A stretch of DNA of 64,000 nt from the NCBI RefSeq assembly GCF_947487515.1, contig NZ_CANKWO010000004.1:186001-250000 (forward strand). Direction: 5' to 3'. Shown here one piece after another: positions 10,321 to 18,847 of this stretch; the stretch's first letter is position 1, and the number at the start of each line of letters is the position of its first letter. This DNA is from an uncultured Litoreibacter sp. GTDB taxonomy: Bacteria > Pseudomonadota > Alphaproteobacteria > Rhodobacterales > Rhodobacteraceae. The translations under genes and the position numbers were made by a program. Below the pieces are notes generated by a model, which was given only the letters and a program-made list of their open reading frames with translations, had not been told where the DNA came from and made no database searches.

Positions 10321-10400
10321 GCGCTACTGTTATTGTATGGCCCAGCATGGGGCAATGGGATTTGCGGCGGGTCACGCCTCACGTCTGCGTGCGAAGCCTG

Positions 10401-11057
10401 TTAGCGCAGGTTCATGCGTAGGGCTGCCGCTGATGCGAAGGGCAGCAGGGCTGTGCATCCCGCGGTGATTGCCGCCAGGAATAGCAAGGCGGATGACGTA
10501 GGTAGCCCCTCCGCACCGCGCCGCACAGCTTCGGCTCCGAAAATCAATGTGGGCATATAAAGGGGAAGGACCAACAAAGAGACCAATAAGCCGCCACGTT
10601 TTAACCCGACAGTCAAAGCGGCCCCAAATGTGCCAAGCATCGAAAGCGCAGGGGTTCCCAAAGCAAGGGAAATCACAAGCCAAAGGGTGGCTTCGCTCGG
10701 CATGCTGAGCAGGACCCCCAAAAAGGGGGCGGCGACGGTCAGCGGCAAACCCGTGGTCAGCCAATGGGACAGAGCTTTCAGAGAGGCCGCGGCTTCTAGG
10801 GGAAGTGGCGCGGTCGCCAAAAGGTCAAGGGTTCCGTCCTCATAGTCGAGTTGGAAAATGCGGTCCAAAGACAGCAGGCAAGACAGCAATGCGCCGACCC
10901 ATAAGATGCCAGGAGCGATCCGCGCCAAGATATCAGAGTTGGGGCCGACACCAAATGGCACAAGGACAACAAGGATTAGGAAGAAGGCAAGGCCAAGCCC
11001 AAAACCACCCCCCGCGCGGATCGCCAGCTTTATGTCACGGCGCAACAGGGCGATCAT
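10401..11057 (-). CDS. ccmB: Heme exporter protein CcmB
   Basis: 218-aa membrane subunit of the CcmAB ABC transporter, whose ATP hydrolysis is used to release holo-CcmE. Six hydrophobic helices are visible; family-like segments are [20 protein letters not shown] at the start and [21 protein letters not shown] (about residues 70-90). Length is normal. It overlaps ccmA by four bases (ATGA), showing translational coupling. Confidence 0.94.
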   Translation of the reverse strand: MIALLRRDIKLAIRAGGGFGLGLAFFLILVVLVPFGVGPNSDILARIAPGILWVGALLSCLLSLDRIFQLDYEDGTLDLLATAPLPLEAAASLKALSHWLTTGLPLTVAAPFLGVLLSMPSEATLWLVISLALGTPALSMLGTFGAALTVGLKRGGLLVSLLVLPLYMPTLIFGAEAVRRGAEGLPTSSALLFLAAITAGCTALLPFASAAALRMNLR

Positions 11058-11686
11058 TGCAACGCCTCGTCCAAGAAAGGGTCATCGGAGGGTGTGTCTT
11101 GCAAAATGGCGCGAAACGGAGAAATGTCGAGCGTGCGCGCGGACGGCAACCCAAGATCAATATGAGTAGCCATGATCGCAGATCCACCCTGTGCCAAATG
11201 CCCGATCACCGCCGCAGAGAACCGGGCAACGTTCTCGGCGTCGAGGGACACGGTCGGCTCGTCCAAAGCCCAGATCATCCGACCGGTGAGCATCAGGCGC
11301 GACAAGGACAGACGCCGTTTTTGCCCCGCGGAAAGATCTTGCGCGCGGCGGGTCAACAAATCGGCCAGCTCAAAGGCAACAACGGCGGGCATGATGTCGC
11401 GCGTGCCAAAAATATCCGCCCAAAACTGGAGGTTCTCTTCAACGCTGAGTTGGGATTTCAGCCCATCGGCATGTGCCGCATAGGCGACGTCATCGGTCGA
11501 GAATTTCACCCTTCCCGATACCGGCGGCGTCAGACCGGCCAAGCAGCGCAGCAATGTGGTCTTGCCAGCCCCGTTTGGGGCGCGAAGGATCAAGGCCTCT
11601 CCAGCCGCGACGTCGAAGGACACGCCAGTGAGTACCGTCACATCGCCCCGTCGGCACGAAAGATTTTCAACACCAAATTTCATCAA
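11054..11686 (-). CDS. ccmA: Cytochrome c biogenesis ABC transporter ATP-binding protein CcmA
   Basis: 210-aa ABC ATPase that energises the CcmB membrane subunit. Walker A is [12 protein letters not shown] (about residues 35-46), the signature is [14 protein letters not shown] (near 127) and Walker B is [11 protein letters not shown] (near 148). The switch His is in MATHIDLGL. It is the first gene of the ccmABCD operon, starting 162 bases from the divergent acnA start, so the two promoters share that space. Confidence 0.94.
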   Translation of the reverse strand: MMKFGVENLSCRRGDVTVLTGVSFDVAAGEALILRAPNGAGKTTLLRCLAGLTPPVSGRVKFSTDDVAYAAHADGLKSQLSVEENLQFWADIFGTRDIMPAVVAFELADLLTRRAQDLSAGQKRRLSLSRLMLTGRMIWALDEPTVSLDAENVARFSAAVIGHLAQGGSAIMATHIDLGLPSARTLDISPFRAILQDTPSDDPFLDEALQ

Positions 11687-11730
11687 TTTACGCCTATCGC
11701 ATCACTTCCACCGCGAAAACAGGTAAAAAT

Positions 11731-11746
11731 GTATGCAATAGTATAC
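11731..11746. promoter_or_regulatory. GTATGC-AATA-GTATAC operator-like element between ccmA and acnA
   Basis: Two hexamers, GTATGC and the palindrome GTATAC, separated by AATA. GTATAC-centred sites are typical of GntR-family operators. The 11-base string GTATGCAATAG recurs exactly at 57152-57162, upstream of the ABM-domain gene. The element lies 103 bases before the acnA ATG and 45 bases before the ccmA ATG. Confidence 0.35.
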
Positions 11747-11848
11747 AAAAGTCGTGAGAAGGGTGTTTTGCCCCCTTGATCGCCCGTAAAACTTGGGGCA
11801 TGACCGCCCCAGATACCACTTTCCATGATAACCTCGGGAGTCCCAGCT

Positions 11849-14536
11849 ATGCCTATCGTCGTCGGACAAGACACCGCCAAGACCCGCCGCACCCTAAGTG
11901 CCGGTGGCAAAACCTTCGCCTATTACTCGATCAAGGCAGCTGAAGAAGCCGGTTTGGGCGATTTCTCCAAACTGCCAGCCGCATTGAAAGTGGTCTTGGA
12001 AAACATGTTGCGCTTTGAAGACGGCAAAACTGTCCACGTCGAAGACATCAAAGCCTTCTCCGAGTGGGCCACAAAAGGCGGCAAGAACCCGAAAGAAATC
12101 GCATACCGTCCTGCGCGTATCCTGCTGCAAGACTTCACCGGCGTTCCAGCCGTGGTTGACTTGGCCGCGATGCGGGACGGGTTGAAGAACCTTGGGGGCG
12201 ATCCTGAAAAGATTAACCCGCTGAACCCAGTTGATCTGGTCATTGACCACTCTGTTATGATCGACGAATTCGGCAACCCGCGCGCGTTCCAGATGAACGT
12301 CGACCGCGAATACGAGCGCAACCTAGAGCGCTACACCTTCCTGAAGTGGGGCCAATCGGCGTTTAACAACTTCCGCGTAGTTCCACCCGGCACTGGTATC
12401 TGCCACCAAGTGAACCTTGAGTATCTGTCCAAGACCGTATGGTCTGACACAGACCAAGGCGGCGAAATGGTAGCCTATCCTGACACGCTTGTTGGGACGG
12501 ACAGCCACACCACCATGGTGAACGGCGCGGCCGTTTTGGGTTGGGGTGTTGGCGGCATCGAGGCCGAAGCTGCGATGCTGGGCCAGCCGATTTCCATGCT
12601 GATCCCTGAGGTTATCGGCTTTGAGCTGACCGGCTCCATGGTGGAAGGCACCACGGGGACCGACCTTGTGTTGAAAGTGGTCGAGATGCTGCGCGCCAAA
12701 GGCGTTGTTGGCAAGTTCGTAGAGTTCTACGGCGAAGGTTTGGACCGTTTGCCGCTGGCTGACCGTGCAACAATCGCGAACATGGCACCTGAGTATGGTG
12801 CGACCTGCGGGTTCTTCCCGATCGACAATGAAACACTGCGCTACCTCAACAACACGGGCCGCGAAGAAGAGACCATCGCACTGGTGGAAGCCTACGCCAA
12901 AGAGAACGGCTTCTGGCGCGACGCAGACTATGCACCGATCTACACCGACACGCTGGCGCTTGATATGGGCACCATCGTTCCTGCGATCTCCGGCCCGAAA
13001 CGCCCACAAGACTACGTGGCGCTGACAGACGGCCAAACGGCTTTCCGCAAAGAGATGGAAGAGACCTTCAAGCGCCCAATGGGCAAAGAAGTGGCCGTTG
13101 CAGGCGAAGACTACACGATGGAATCGGGCAAGGTTGTGATCGCGTCGATCACGTCGTGCACCAACACATCTAACCCTTACGTGATGATCGGCGCGGGCCT
13201 TGTGGCGCGCAAAGCACGCGAATTGGGCCTGAACCGCAAGCCATGGGTTAAGACATCTTTGGCCCCTGGTTCCCAAGTGGTTTCGGCCTATCTGGAAGCC
13301 GCCGAGCTGCAAGACGATCTGGACGCCATCGGCTTCAACTTGGTCGGCTACGGTTGCACAACCTGTATCGGCAACTCCGGCCCGATCCAAAAAGAGCTGT
13401 CCGAAGCGATTGCCGAGGGTGACTTGGTTGCGACTTCTGTTCTATCGGGGAACCGCAACTTCGAAGGGCGCATCAGCCCCGACGTGCGTGCGAACTACCT
13501 CGCGTCGCCTCCACTGGTTGTGGCATATGCCTTGGCTGGCACGTTGGACATCAACCTTGCAACTGACGTCATCGGTCAGGACAAAGACGGCAATGACGTC
13601 TACCTGAAAGACATCTGGCCAACGACGCAAGAAGTTGCAGACATGGTCGAGAAAACCGTGACACGCGCCGCGTTCCAAGAGAAATACGCAGATGTGTTCA
13701 AAGGCGACGACAAATGGCAGGGCGTTGAGACAACCGACAGCTTGACATATGACTGGCCTGCGACCTCCACCTATGTGCAAAACCCACCTTACTTCCAAGG
13801 TATGGGGGCTGAGCCGGGCGTTATCTCTGATGTTAAGGATGCCAAAGTTCTGGCGGTTCTGGGCGACATGATCACAACAGACCACATCTCTCCGGCGGGC
13901 ACCTTTGCGGAAACAAGCCCAGCGGGTAAGTATTTGACCGACCGTCAAGTGGCCCCGCGCGAGTTCAACTCTTACGGCTCGCGTCGTGGTAACCACGAGA
14001 TCATGATGCGCGGCACATTCGCCAATATCCGCATCAAGAACGAGATGCTGGACGGCGTTGAAGGCGGCTACACCAAAGGTCCAAACGGTGAGCAGGCGGC
14101 GATCTTTGACGCGGCGATGGCCTACCAAGAAGCTGGCACTCCGCTGGTGATCTTTGGGGGCGAGCAATACGGCGCGGGCTCTTCGCGTGACTGGGCCGCC
14201 AAAGGCACCGCACTTCTAGGGGTGAAAGCCGTGATCGCAGAAAGCTTTGAGCGTATCCACCGTTCAAACCTTGTTGGAATGGGCGTTATCCCGTTCGAAT
14301 TTACCGCAGGCGACAGCCGTAAGTCACTTGGCCTGACCGGTGACGAGACTGTGAACATCATGGGCCTTGAGGGCGACCTTCAGCCGTTGTCCGATGTTCC
14401 ATGCGAGATCACAATGGCCGATGGCACAGTGAAAAACATCTCTCTGAAATGCCGCATCGATACCGCAATCGAGAAAGAATACATCGAACACGGTGGCGTT
14501 CTGCACTACGTTTTGCGCGACTTGGCTGCGTCCTAA
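11849..14536 (+). CDS. acnA: Aconitate hydratase AcnA
   Basis: 895-aa TCA-cycle enzyme interconverting citrate and isocitrate through a [4Fe-4S] cluster; the AcnA/IRP1 type rather than AcnB. The cluster ligands are visible as C437 (ITSCTNTSNP), C503 and C506 (GYGCTTCIGNSGP). The swivel domain has FGGEQYGAGSSRDWAAKG near residue 770. Start taken at 11849 (MPIVVGQD) because GGGAG lies eight bases upstream and the length then matches the family (E. coli AcnA 891 aa); an ATG eight codons earlier is less likely. It is monocistronic, divergent from ccmA, and ends at a strong terminator. Confidence 0.97.
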   Translation: MPIVVGQDTAKTRRTLSAGGKTFAYYSIKAAEEAGLGDFSKLPAALKVVLENMLRFEDGKTVHVEDIKAFSEWATKGGKNPKEIAYRPARILLQDFTGVPAVVDLAAMRDGLKNLGGDPEKINPLNPVDLVIDHSVMIDEFGNPRAFQMNVDREYERNLERYTFLKWGQSAFNNFRVVPPGTGICHQVNLEYLSKTVWSDTDQGGEMVAYPDTLVGTDSHTTMVNGAAVLGWGVGGIEAEAAMLGQPISMLIPEVIGFELTGSMVEGTTGTDLVLKVVEMLRAKGVVGKFVEFYGEGLDRLPLADRATIANMAPEYGATCGFFPIDNETLRYLNNTGREEETIALVEAYAKENGFWRDADYAPIYTDTLALDMGTIVPAISGPKRPQDYVALTDGQTAFRKEMEETFKRPMGKEVAVAGEDYTMESGKVVIASITSCTNTSNPYVMIGAGLVARKARELGLNRKPWVKTSLAPGSQVVSAYLEAAELQDDLDAIGFNLVGYGCTTCIGNSGPIQKELSEAIAEGDLVATSVLSGNRNFEGRISPDVRANYLASPPLVVAYALAGTLDINLATDVIGQDKDGNDVYLKDIWPTTQEVADMVEKTVTRAAFQEKYADVFKGDDKWQGVETTDSLTYDWPATSTYVQNPPYFQGMGAEPGVISDVKDAKVLAVLGDMITTDHISPAGTFAETSPAGKYLTDRQVAPREFNSYGSRRGNHEIMMRGTFANIRIKNEMLDGVEGGYTKGPNGEQAAIFDAAMAYQEAGTPLVIFGGEQYGAGSSRDWAAKGTALLGVKAVIAESFERIHRSNLVGMGVIPFEFTAGDSRKSLGLTGDETVNIMGLEGDLQPLSDVPCEITMADGTVKNISLKCRIDTAIEKEYIEHGGVLHYVLRDLAAS

Positions 14537-14557
14537 ATCTGACGCATAAACGCTTTG

Positions 14558-14593
14558 GCCCACCGCGACAGGATCGCGGTGGGCTTTTTATTT
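14558..14593 (+). terminator. Rho-independent terminator of acnA
   Basis: Perfect 11-bp GC-rich stem (GCCCACCGCGA / TCGCGGTGGGC) with the five-base loop CAGGA, followed by TTTTTATTT. It begins 22 bases after the acnA stop. Confidence 0.93.
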
Positions 14594-14692
14594 GGAAGAT
14601 GAGTTAACGGAATGCTCGCGAAGGGGTGATTGGCGCATTGCGTCGCAACCGCTTAGGAGTAGACTAACGCATCAGCAAATTCCGAGTGACAC

Positions 14693-15397
14693 ATGATTAA
14701 ACGCCTGACCACTGCCGCTATCACCGCCTTTTCAATGGCTTCGGCGCTTCCAGTCTTTGCCGGCGGTCCTGTGGTGGTAGAGTTGTTTACCTCTCAAGGG
14801 TGTTCATCTTGTCCGCCCGCAGATGCCCTGCTGGGAGAGCTGGCAAACCGCGACGATGTGATCGCCCTTAGCCTGCATGTGGATTATTGGGATTATCTTG
14901 GTTGGGTTGACGAATTTGGAAGCCCTGAACACACTCAACGTCAACGCGGTTATGCGCGACGTTCGCAAAGCACCATGATCTATACCCCGCAAATGATGGT
15001 GGGCGGGACGGACGGCATTGTCGGGACCAAGGCAATGCAATTGGCCAAACAAATTGATGTGCATAAACACAAGCCCGACGTCGTGTCCTTGCAGCTCAAG
15101 AGAACGGCATCCGGCCAGCTTCAAATCGCCGCGAAACGCACTGGGGATGTGCCGCCAAAGATGTTGGTGCAAGTGATCCGATATGCGCCGGAGCGGGTGG
15201 TAAACATCCGCGCTGGTGAAAATGCAGGGCGCTCGATTACATACCACAATGTCGTGGAAAGCCTTGTTTCCATTGGGGATTGGACCGGAGACTCAGATCT
15301 GAGCATTCGTGCGGATGCCCCTGGGGATCATCCTGCGGTTGTCATTATTCAGGACGGATCAACCGGCCCCATCTTGGCGGCTGCACGGGTCGACTGA
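14693..15397 (+). CDS. DUF1223 secreted thioredoxin-like protein
   Basis: 234-aa protein with an N-terminal signal peptide (basic start, hydrophobic core, likely cleavage after PVFAG near residue 24). The mature part starts with a thioredoxin-fold segment carrying TSQGCSSCPPADALLGEL, that is a CxxC followed by PPAD, the hallmark of DUF1223. Other family blocks are HVDYWDYLGWVDEFGSP and TPQMMVGG. It is probably a periplasmic or exported redox protein; the exact role is unknown. Its last 49 bases overlap the 3' end of the convergent acyltransferase gene. Confidence 0.85.
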   Translation: MIKRLTTAAITAFSMASALPVFAGGPVVVELFTSQGCSSCPPADALLGELANRDDVIALSLHVDYWDYLGWVDEFGSPEHTQRQRGYARRSQSTMIYTPQMMVGGTDGIVGTKAMQLAKQIDVHKHKPDVVSLQLKRTASGQLQIAAKRTGDVPPKMLVQVIRYAPERVVNIRAGENAGRSITYHNVVESLVSIGDWTGDSDLSIRADAPGDHPAVVIIQDGSTGPILAAARVD

Positions 15398-16296
15398 CGA
15401 AGCTCCGCCTGCTCGGGCTTCCAGCGGCGGTGAATCCAGAACCATTGATCCATATGCCTGCGGGCCAAAGCCTCAAGTGAGTTGTTGAGCGCCTGCGTCA
15501 TGTCTTTGGCGTTTGAGTGCGGGATAGGAGCCTCGCAAACCACTTCAAAATCCAACCCGTTTGGCTGTCGTATGCCGTAGGTTGGTACAACCAAGGCGTT
15601 GTACTTTAATGCCAATTCTGCCGCCGATAGGGCCGTGGGTGCGGGTTTTCCGAAGAATGTCAAATCCTCCCCATCCCACATATATTGATCCACCAAGAAG
15701 CCCGCCATGCCGCCGCCACGCAAGAATTTGATCAATCCCGCCAAACCTTGCCGACCGCGTGGAAACACCGGCGTGCCGACCTTGCTGATCGCGGCCACGT
15801 AATGCGGGTTAAAGAACCCATTGTTCATTTCGCGGTAGAGGGCGCCGACGTTGAAACCGGCCGCAATCAAGGCCGCGCGTGGCGCATCGTAATTTCCAAA
15901 GTGACCTGTAACCAAAACAACGGGGCGACCTTCGGCGTGAGCTTGATGAAGTGCGTCGACACCCTCGCCTGTAAGGGGAGCGTGTTTAAAGCGATCAGTA
16001 AAACCCTTGCCGGAATAGATTTCGATCAATGTGCGGCCCGCATTGTCAGGCACGGCGCGGGTCAGTCGATCAATTTCAGCCTGTGGCAGATCGGGGCAGA
16101 CATAGGCAAGATTGTCGCGCACACGTTTGGTATATCCGGCCAAAGGGGCGATCACCCTCGACACAACCCAGCCCGCCAAAGGCACGCGCCACTTGTAAGG
16201 AATGGCCAACGCCACCCCGATAATGCCACGAATGGCCATGTAGGACGCGAATTCCGCGATCCCGCGTCGCCCCTGAGCTGTACTGCCTAATGCCAT
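15349..16296 (-). CDS. LpxL/HtrB-type lipid acyltransferase
   Basis: 315-aa inner-membrane-associated acyltransferase of the lipid A biosynthesis lauroyl/myristoyl family. The catalytic HxxxxD is HFGNYD in VLVTGHFGNYDAPRAAL near residue 133. Further family marks are LVDQYMWDG, the FFGKPAPT block near 215 and the C-terminal WFWIHRRWK near 284. It probably adds secondary acyl chains to lipid A; other acyl acceptors are possible. It is the last gene of the minus-strand operon and begins three bases after the EamA stop. Its C-terminus is encoded antisense to the end of the DUF1223 gene. Confidence 0.88.
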   Translation of the reverse strand: MALGSTAQGRRGIAEFASYMAIRGIIGVALAIPYKWRVPLAGWVVSRVIAPLAGYTKRVRDNLAYVCPDLPQAEIDRLTRAVPDNAGRTLIEIYSGKGFTDRFKHAPLTGEGVDALHQAHAEGRPVVLVTGHFGNYDAPRAALIAAGFNVGALYREMNNGFFNPHYVAAISKVGTPVFPRGRQGLAGLIKFLRGGGMAGFLVDQYMWDGEDLTFFGKPAPTALSAAELALKYNALVVPTYGIRQPNGLDFEVVCEAPIPHSNAKDMTQALNNSLEALARRHMDQWFWIHRRWKPEQAELRQSTRAAAKMGPVDPS

Positions 16297-16299
16297 GTG

Positions 16300-17163
16300 T
16301 TAACTGGTTTTGACCTGTGTTTCCCTGTGCCAGACATAAAGCCCAGCCCCCACGATAACAAGCGCCCCTATGTAGACGGGGCCGTCGGGGAAGTTGTTGA
16401 AGAACACCACCCCCCACACGCTGGAAAATATGAGGGCCACATAGGTAAACGGGGCCAGCACCGACGCGGGCGCCAGTGACAACGCGCGGATCAGCAGCAA
16501 TTGTCCGGCTGTGCCCATCAATCCCACACCCAACATATAAGGAAGGTCGCCCAACTCCAGCGGTTGCCAGAAGAAAGGAACCATCGCGCATAGCAACAAG
16601 GTTGCGACAGTGCCGGTGTAGAATAGGGAGGTCCAAATGTCCTCGCCACGGCCCGCATATCTGGTTGCCAAGGCATAGACCGAGTAGCAAATCGTGCCAC
16701 CAAGCGTGAACAACGCATAAGGATTGAAACCAGCCGTCCCAGGGCGCAGAATGATCATCGCACCGACCAGCGCCACGCCCGCAGCGACCGCACGTCTGAG
16801 GCCAAAGGTCTCGCCCAAGAAGATCGCGGCACCGATCATGATAAAGATCGGGCTGATCTGCATCAGGGACGTGGTCTCGATCAGCGACATCTTGGTGAAG
16901 CCCACAAAGAAAAACCCAGTCGTGGCCAGCAGGGCAAAGGCGCGAAAGATTTGCAACCCAAGGCGTTGGGTCTTCACCGTCGACCGCAGGCGTGGCGAGA
17001 TGATCAAAGTCACCACCACCATTTGAACCGTGTAGCGCGCCCAGAGGGTTTGCACCGTGTCCACGCGGGTGGAAAGTGCCTTGGCGCAGACATCCATCAG
17101 CGTGAACATCAAAGTGGCCGCGATCATCAACGCAATCCCGCGCGCGACATTATTTTGTGGCAT
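16300..17163 (-). CDS. EamA/DMT-family exporter
   Basis: 287-aa drug/metabolite transporter with ten predicted helices in two EamA repeats (residues about 8-140 and 150-280). Family-like segments are IALMIAATLMFTLMDVCAKAL at the start and FTYVALIFSSVWGVVFF near 238. Members export amino acids, purines or other small metabolites. Its ATG shares one base with the nitrile hydratase alpha stop (TGATG), so it is co-translated with that enzyme and may move a related compound, which is inference. Confidence 0.86.
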   Translation of the reverse strand: MPQNNVARGIALMIAATLMFTLMDVCAKALSTRVDTVQTLWARYTVQMVVVTLIISPRLRSTVKTQRLGLQIFRAFALLATTGFFFVGFTKMSLIETTSLMQISPIFIMIGAAIFLGETFGLRRAVAAGVALVGAMIILRPGTAGFNPYALFTLGGTICYSVYALATRYAGRGEDIWTSLFYTGTVATLLLCAMVPFFWQPLELGDLPYMLGVGLMGTAGQLLLIRALSLAPASVLAPFTYVALIFSSVWGVVFFNNFPDGPVYIGALVIVGAGLYVWHRETQVKTS

Positions 17164-17813
17164 CAGGCGCCCTTAGGCAGCCCCGTGCCGATCATGCTGT
17201 CGCGGGTCACCAGTTTGGCCAAAGCAGTTGCATCCAGATTTTCTGTACCCGCCGGACGGGCAGGCAGAACGATGTAGCGCATATCGGCGGTGCTATCGTG
17301 AACGCGCAGGGTCACATCCGCGGGCAGATCGACACCAAACTCGCGCAACACCGCACGCGGTTCGCGCACGGCGCGTGACCGGTATTCACGGGTTTTGTAC
17401 CAATCTGGCGGCAGCCCCAACAGGTTGCGCGGATAGCAAGAACACAGCGTGCAGACGATCAGATTATGCGTGTCTTCGGTGTTCTCGACCGCCACAAGAT
17501 GCATCGGGCCAATGTCAAAGCCCATTTCGCGCGCTGCGTCAGAGCCATTTGCCAAGAGCCGCGCCTTAAATTCCGGATCAGTCCACGCGCGCGCCACAAC
17601 TGCGGCCCCATTCGCAGGGGAGCGTGCATCCATCGCGTCAATTTGCGCTTGGATTTGGGCAGGGGTGAGTTCGCCTTTCTCGACCATCAGCTCGCGAATG
17701 GCGACTTCCATTGTTTGCCAATAGCTGAGCGCCCCGTCGTTATCCTTGCGGTAGGGGTGACCAGACGGGGACAGGTGGTCATGGTCGTGATGATCATGGG
17801 GCATCTTGGTCAA
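17163..17813 (-). CDS. Nitrile hydratase alpha-type catalytic subunit (or thiocyanate hydrolase gamma)
   Basis: 216-aa metal-binding subunit of the nitrile hydratase family, which hydrates nitriles to amides. The claw motif is VCTLCSCYPRNLLGLPPDWY near residue 118; CTLCSC with Thr is the cobalt-type sequence, whereas Fe-type enzymes have CSLCSC. The C-terminal block RVHDSTADMRYIVLPARPAG is also conserved. A short His-rich N-terminus (HDHHDHDHLSPSGHPY) precedes it. It overlaps the preceding beta-C gene by 20 bases. The same fold is the gamma subunit of thiocyanate hydrolase; the split beta chain makes that a real alternative. Confidence 0.9.
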   Translation of the reverse strand: MTKMPHDHHDHDHLSPSGHPYRKDNDGALSYWQTMEVAIRELMVEKGELTPAQIQAQIDAMDARSPANGAAVVARAWTDPEFKARLLANGSDAAREMGFDIGPMHLVAVENTEDTHNLIVCTLCSCYPRNLLGLPPDWYKTREYRSRAVREPRAVLREFGVDLPADVTLRVHDSTADMRYIVLPARPAGTENLDATALAKLVTRDSMIGTGLPKGA

Positions 17814-18072
17814 TCCAATGCTCGTAAATTTCGGCGTCTAGCGTATCTTGGGGGGCTTCGGCATCGGGCCAGATGTGCCCCATTTCAAAACGCACACGGT
17901 AAAGCGTGCGCGGAGTGGCGGGAACCATATAGGCCAGCTGCTCTGGGTTGTTGAAAGGGCCCAACACGCGTTCCACCACGCCGGTTTTGCCCCGAAGATA
18001 TTTTGGTGTGCGGATGTGGCCCAGCGGGGACATCGTCTTGATGCGAACGGAGGCGCCGACCGGCAGGGTCAT
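17794..18072 (-). CDS. Nitrile hydratase beta C-terminal (SH3-like) domain as separate protein
   Basis: 92-aa protein equal to the C-terminal half of a normal nitrile hydratase beta subunit: a start MTLPVGASVRIK, the conserved GHIRTPKYLRGKTGVVERV block (R-x-P-x-Y-x-R, the region that places an arginine on the oxidised cysteine claw), then LYRVRFEMGHIWPDA and a terminal YEHWI. It overlaps both neighbours (4 bases upstream, 20 bases downstream), so three overlapping genes make one enzyme. Beta subunits of two-gene enzymes are about 220 aa in one chain; here the halves are separate, as in thiocyanate hydrolase and toyocamycin nitrile hydratase. Confidence 0.86.
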   Translation of the reverse strand: MTLPVGASVRIKTMSPLGHIRTPKYLRGKTGVVERVLGPFNNPEQLAYMVPATPRTLYRVRFEMGHIWPDAEAPQDTLDAEIYEHWIDQDAP

Positions 18073-18401
18073 GATTGCACCGCGCCGTAGGTGTCACCGC
18101 GCGCCTTGACCTCTTCCATCTTGGCGCCGAGTTCTTCTAGGGAGTAAACCCCTGCCTCGATCAGGTTTTGGTTTAGCGAGGCGACCCAACGCTCATAATA
18201 TGTCATCTCGTTGAAGGCCGCTTCGCCCATGTCTTCCAAAGCGCGGCGCAGCCCGTCAACGGTGAAATGCCCGCGTTGCTGTCCAAGGATCACCAGCGCA
18301 TCGACGCGCTTTTCCCAGATTGCGAAGTCATGACCATCCATAGGGACGGGGCCTGCGGCGTCGCCGCCCATATCGTGCCAACGGTGTTCTGGGTCATCCA
18401 T
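18069..18401 (-). CDS. Nitrile hydratase beta N-terminal domain as separate protein (accessory-like)
   Basis: 110-aa helical protein matching the N-terminal half of nitrile hydratase beta subunits. It has the HDMGG opening (residues 9-13), the FAIWEKRVDAL helix and DGLRRALEDM, whose first Arg (R52) aligns with the conserved beta arginine that contacts the modified cysteines, then YYERWVASL and YSLEEL. Automated annotation may call this an accessory protein, since nitrile hydratase activators share the fold. Gene order (beta-N, beta-C, alpha) equals the B-A-C order I recall for thiocyanate hydrolase genes. Confidence 0.84.
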   Translation of the reverse strand: MDDPEHRWHDMGGDAAGPVPMDGHDFAIWEKRVDALVILGQQRGHFTVDGLRRALEDMGEAAFNEMTYYERWVASLNQNLIEAGVYSLEELGAKMEEVKARGDTYGAVQS

Positions 18402-18404
18402 GCG

Positions 18405-18815
18405 TTATCCTTTCGCGAGTGCGTCGACCTGTGGCCCTAGCTGCGGCATCGGGAAGCCAGCGGCGTCCAGAGTGGCCAGAATGTCTTTGGTGGGCTGCGT
18501 GCCTGCAACCGCCAAGGCCCAGACAATGGCCGAGCGCGTGCCGGATGCGCAATAGGCCAGAATTTTGCCTTCGACCCTTTGGGCGGTGACATTGTCCATG
18601 CTGAGTTGCCCCATGACGACGGGGTTGTTGGAGAAGCCCAAGCCTGCTGCCTTGGCTGCGGCCTCGATGTCGGCGGGCTTATCACCAGGCATGCTTTCTG
18701 CTTCTGGCCGGTTGCACAGAATATGGGTGAAACCCTCGGCCTTGATGGCCTCCATGTCGGATGCGTGAATCTGTGGTGTTACGGCGAAGTCGGGGGAGAG
18801 TGTGCGAATATCCAT
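18405..18815 (-). CDS. TIGR01244 family phosphatase-like/sulfurtransferase protein
   Basis: 136-aa protein of the TIGR01244 (DUF442, beta-lactamase-hydrolase-like phosphatase) family. It has the DSP-type loop CASGTRS (C-x5-R) near residue 92, preceded by GKILAYCASG, and the opening blocks TPQIHASDMEAIKAEGF and HILCNRPEAE. In other bacteria this domain is linked to persulfide or sulfide handling, often fused to a persulfide dioxygenase. Start placed at the ATG (18815); an in-frame TTG three codons earlier is possible. It sits three bases before the nitrile hydratase-like genes, so a link to sulfur or cyano-sulfur chemistry is plausible but inferred. Confidence 0.82.
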   Translation of the reverse strand: MDIRTLSPDFAVTPQIHASDMEAIKAEGFTHILCNRPEAESMPGDKPADIEAAAKAAGLGFSNNPVVMGQLSMDNVTAQRVEGKILAYCASGTRSAIVWALAVAGTQPTKDILATLDAAGFPMPQLGPQVDALAKG

Positions 18816-18847
18816 ATCTACCAAATACTGCGTGGAAGGAGGGGCGT

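Noticed and set aside
10805-11779. 324-codon plus-strand frame opposite ccmB/ccmA
   Set aside because: Antisense to two well-supported ccm genes; Arg/Gln-rich with no domain.
12323-13390. 355-codon minus-strand frame opposite acnA
   Set aside because: Lies wholly inside the clear aconitase gene; composition (His/Gln/Arg/Val-rich) is that of an antisense shadow in GC-rich DNA and no family is recognisable.
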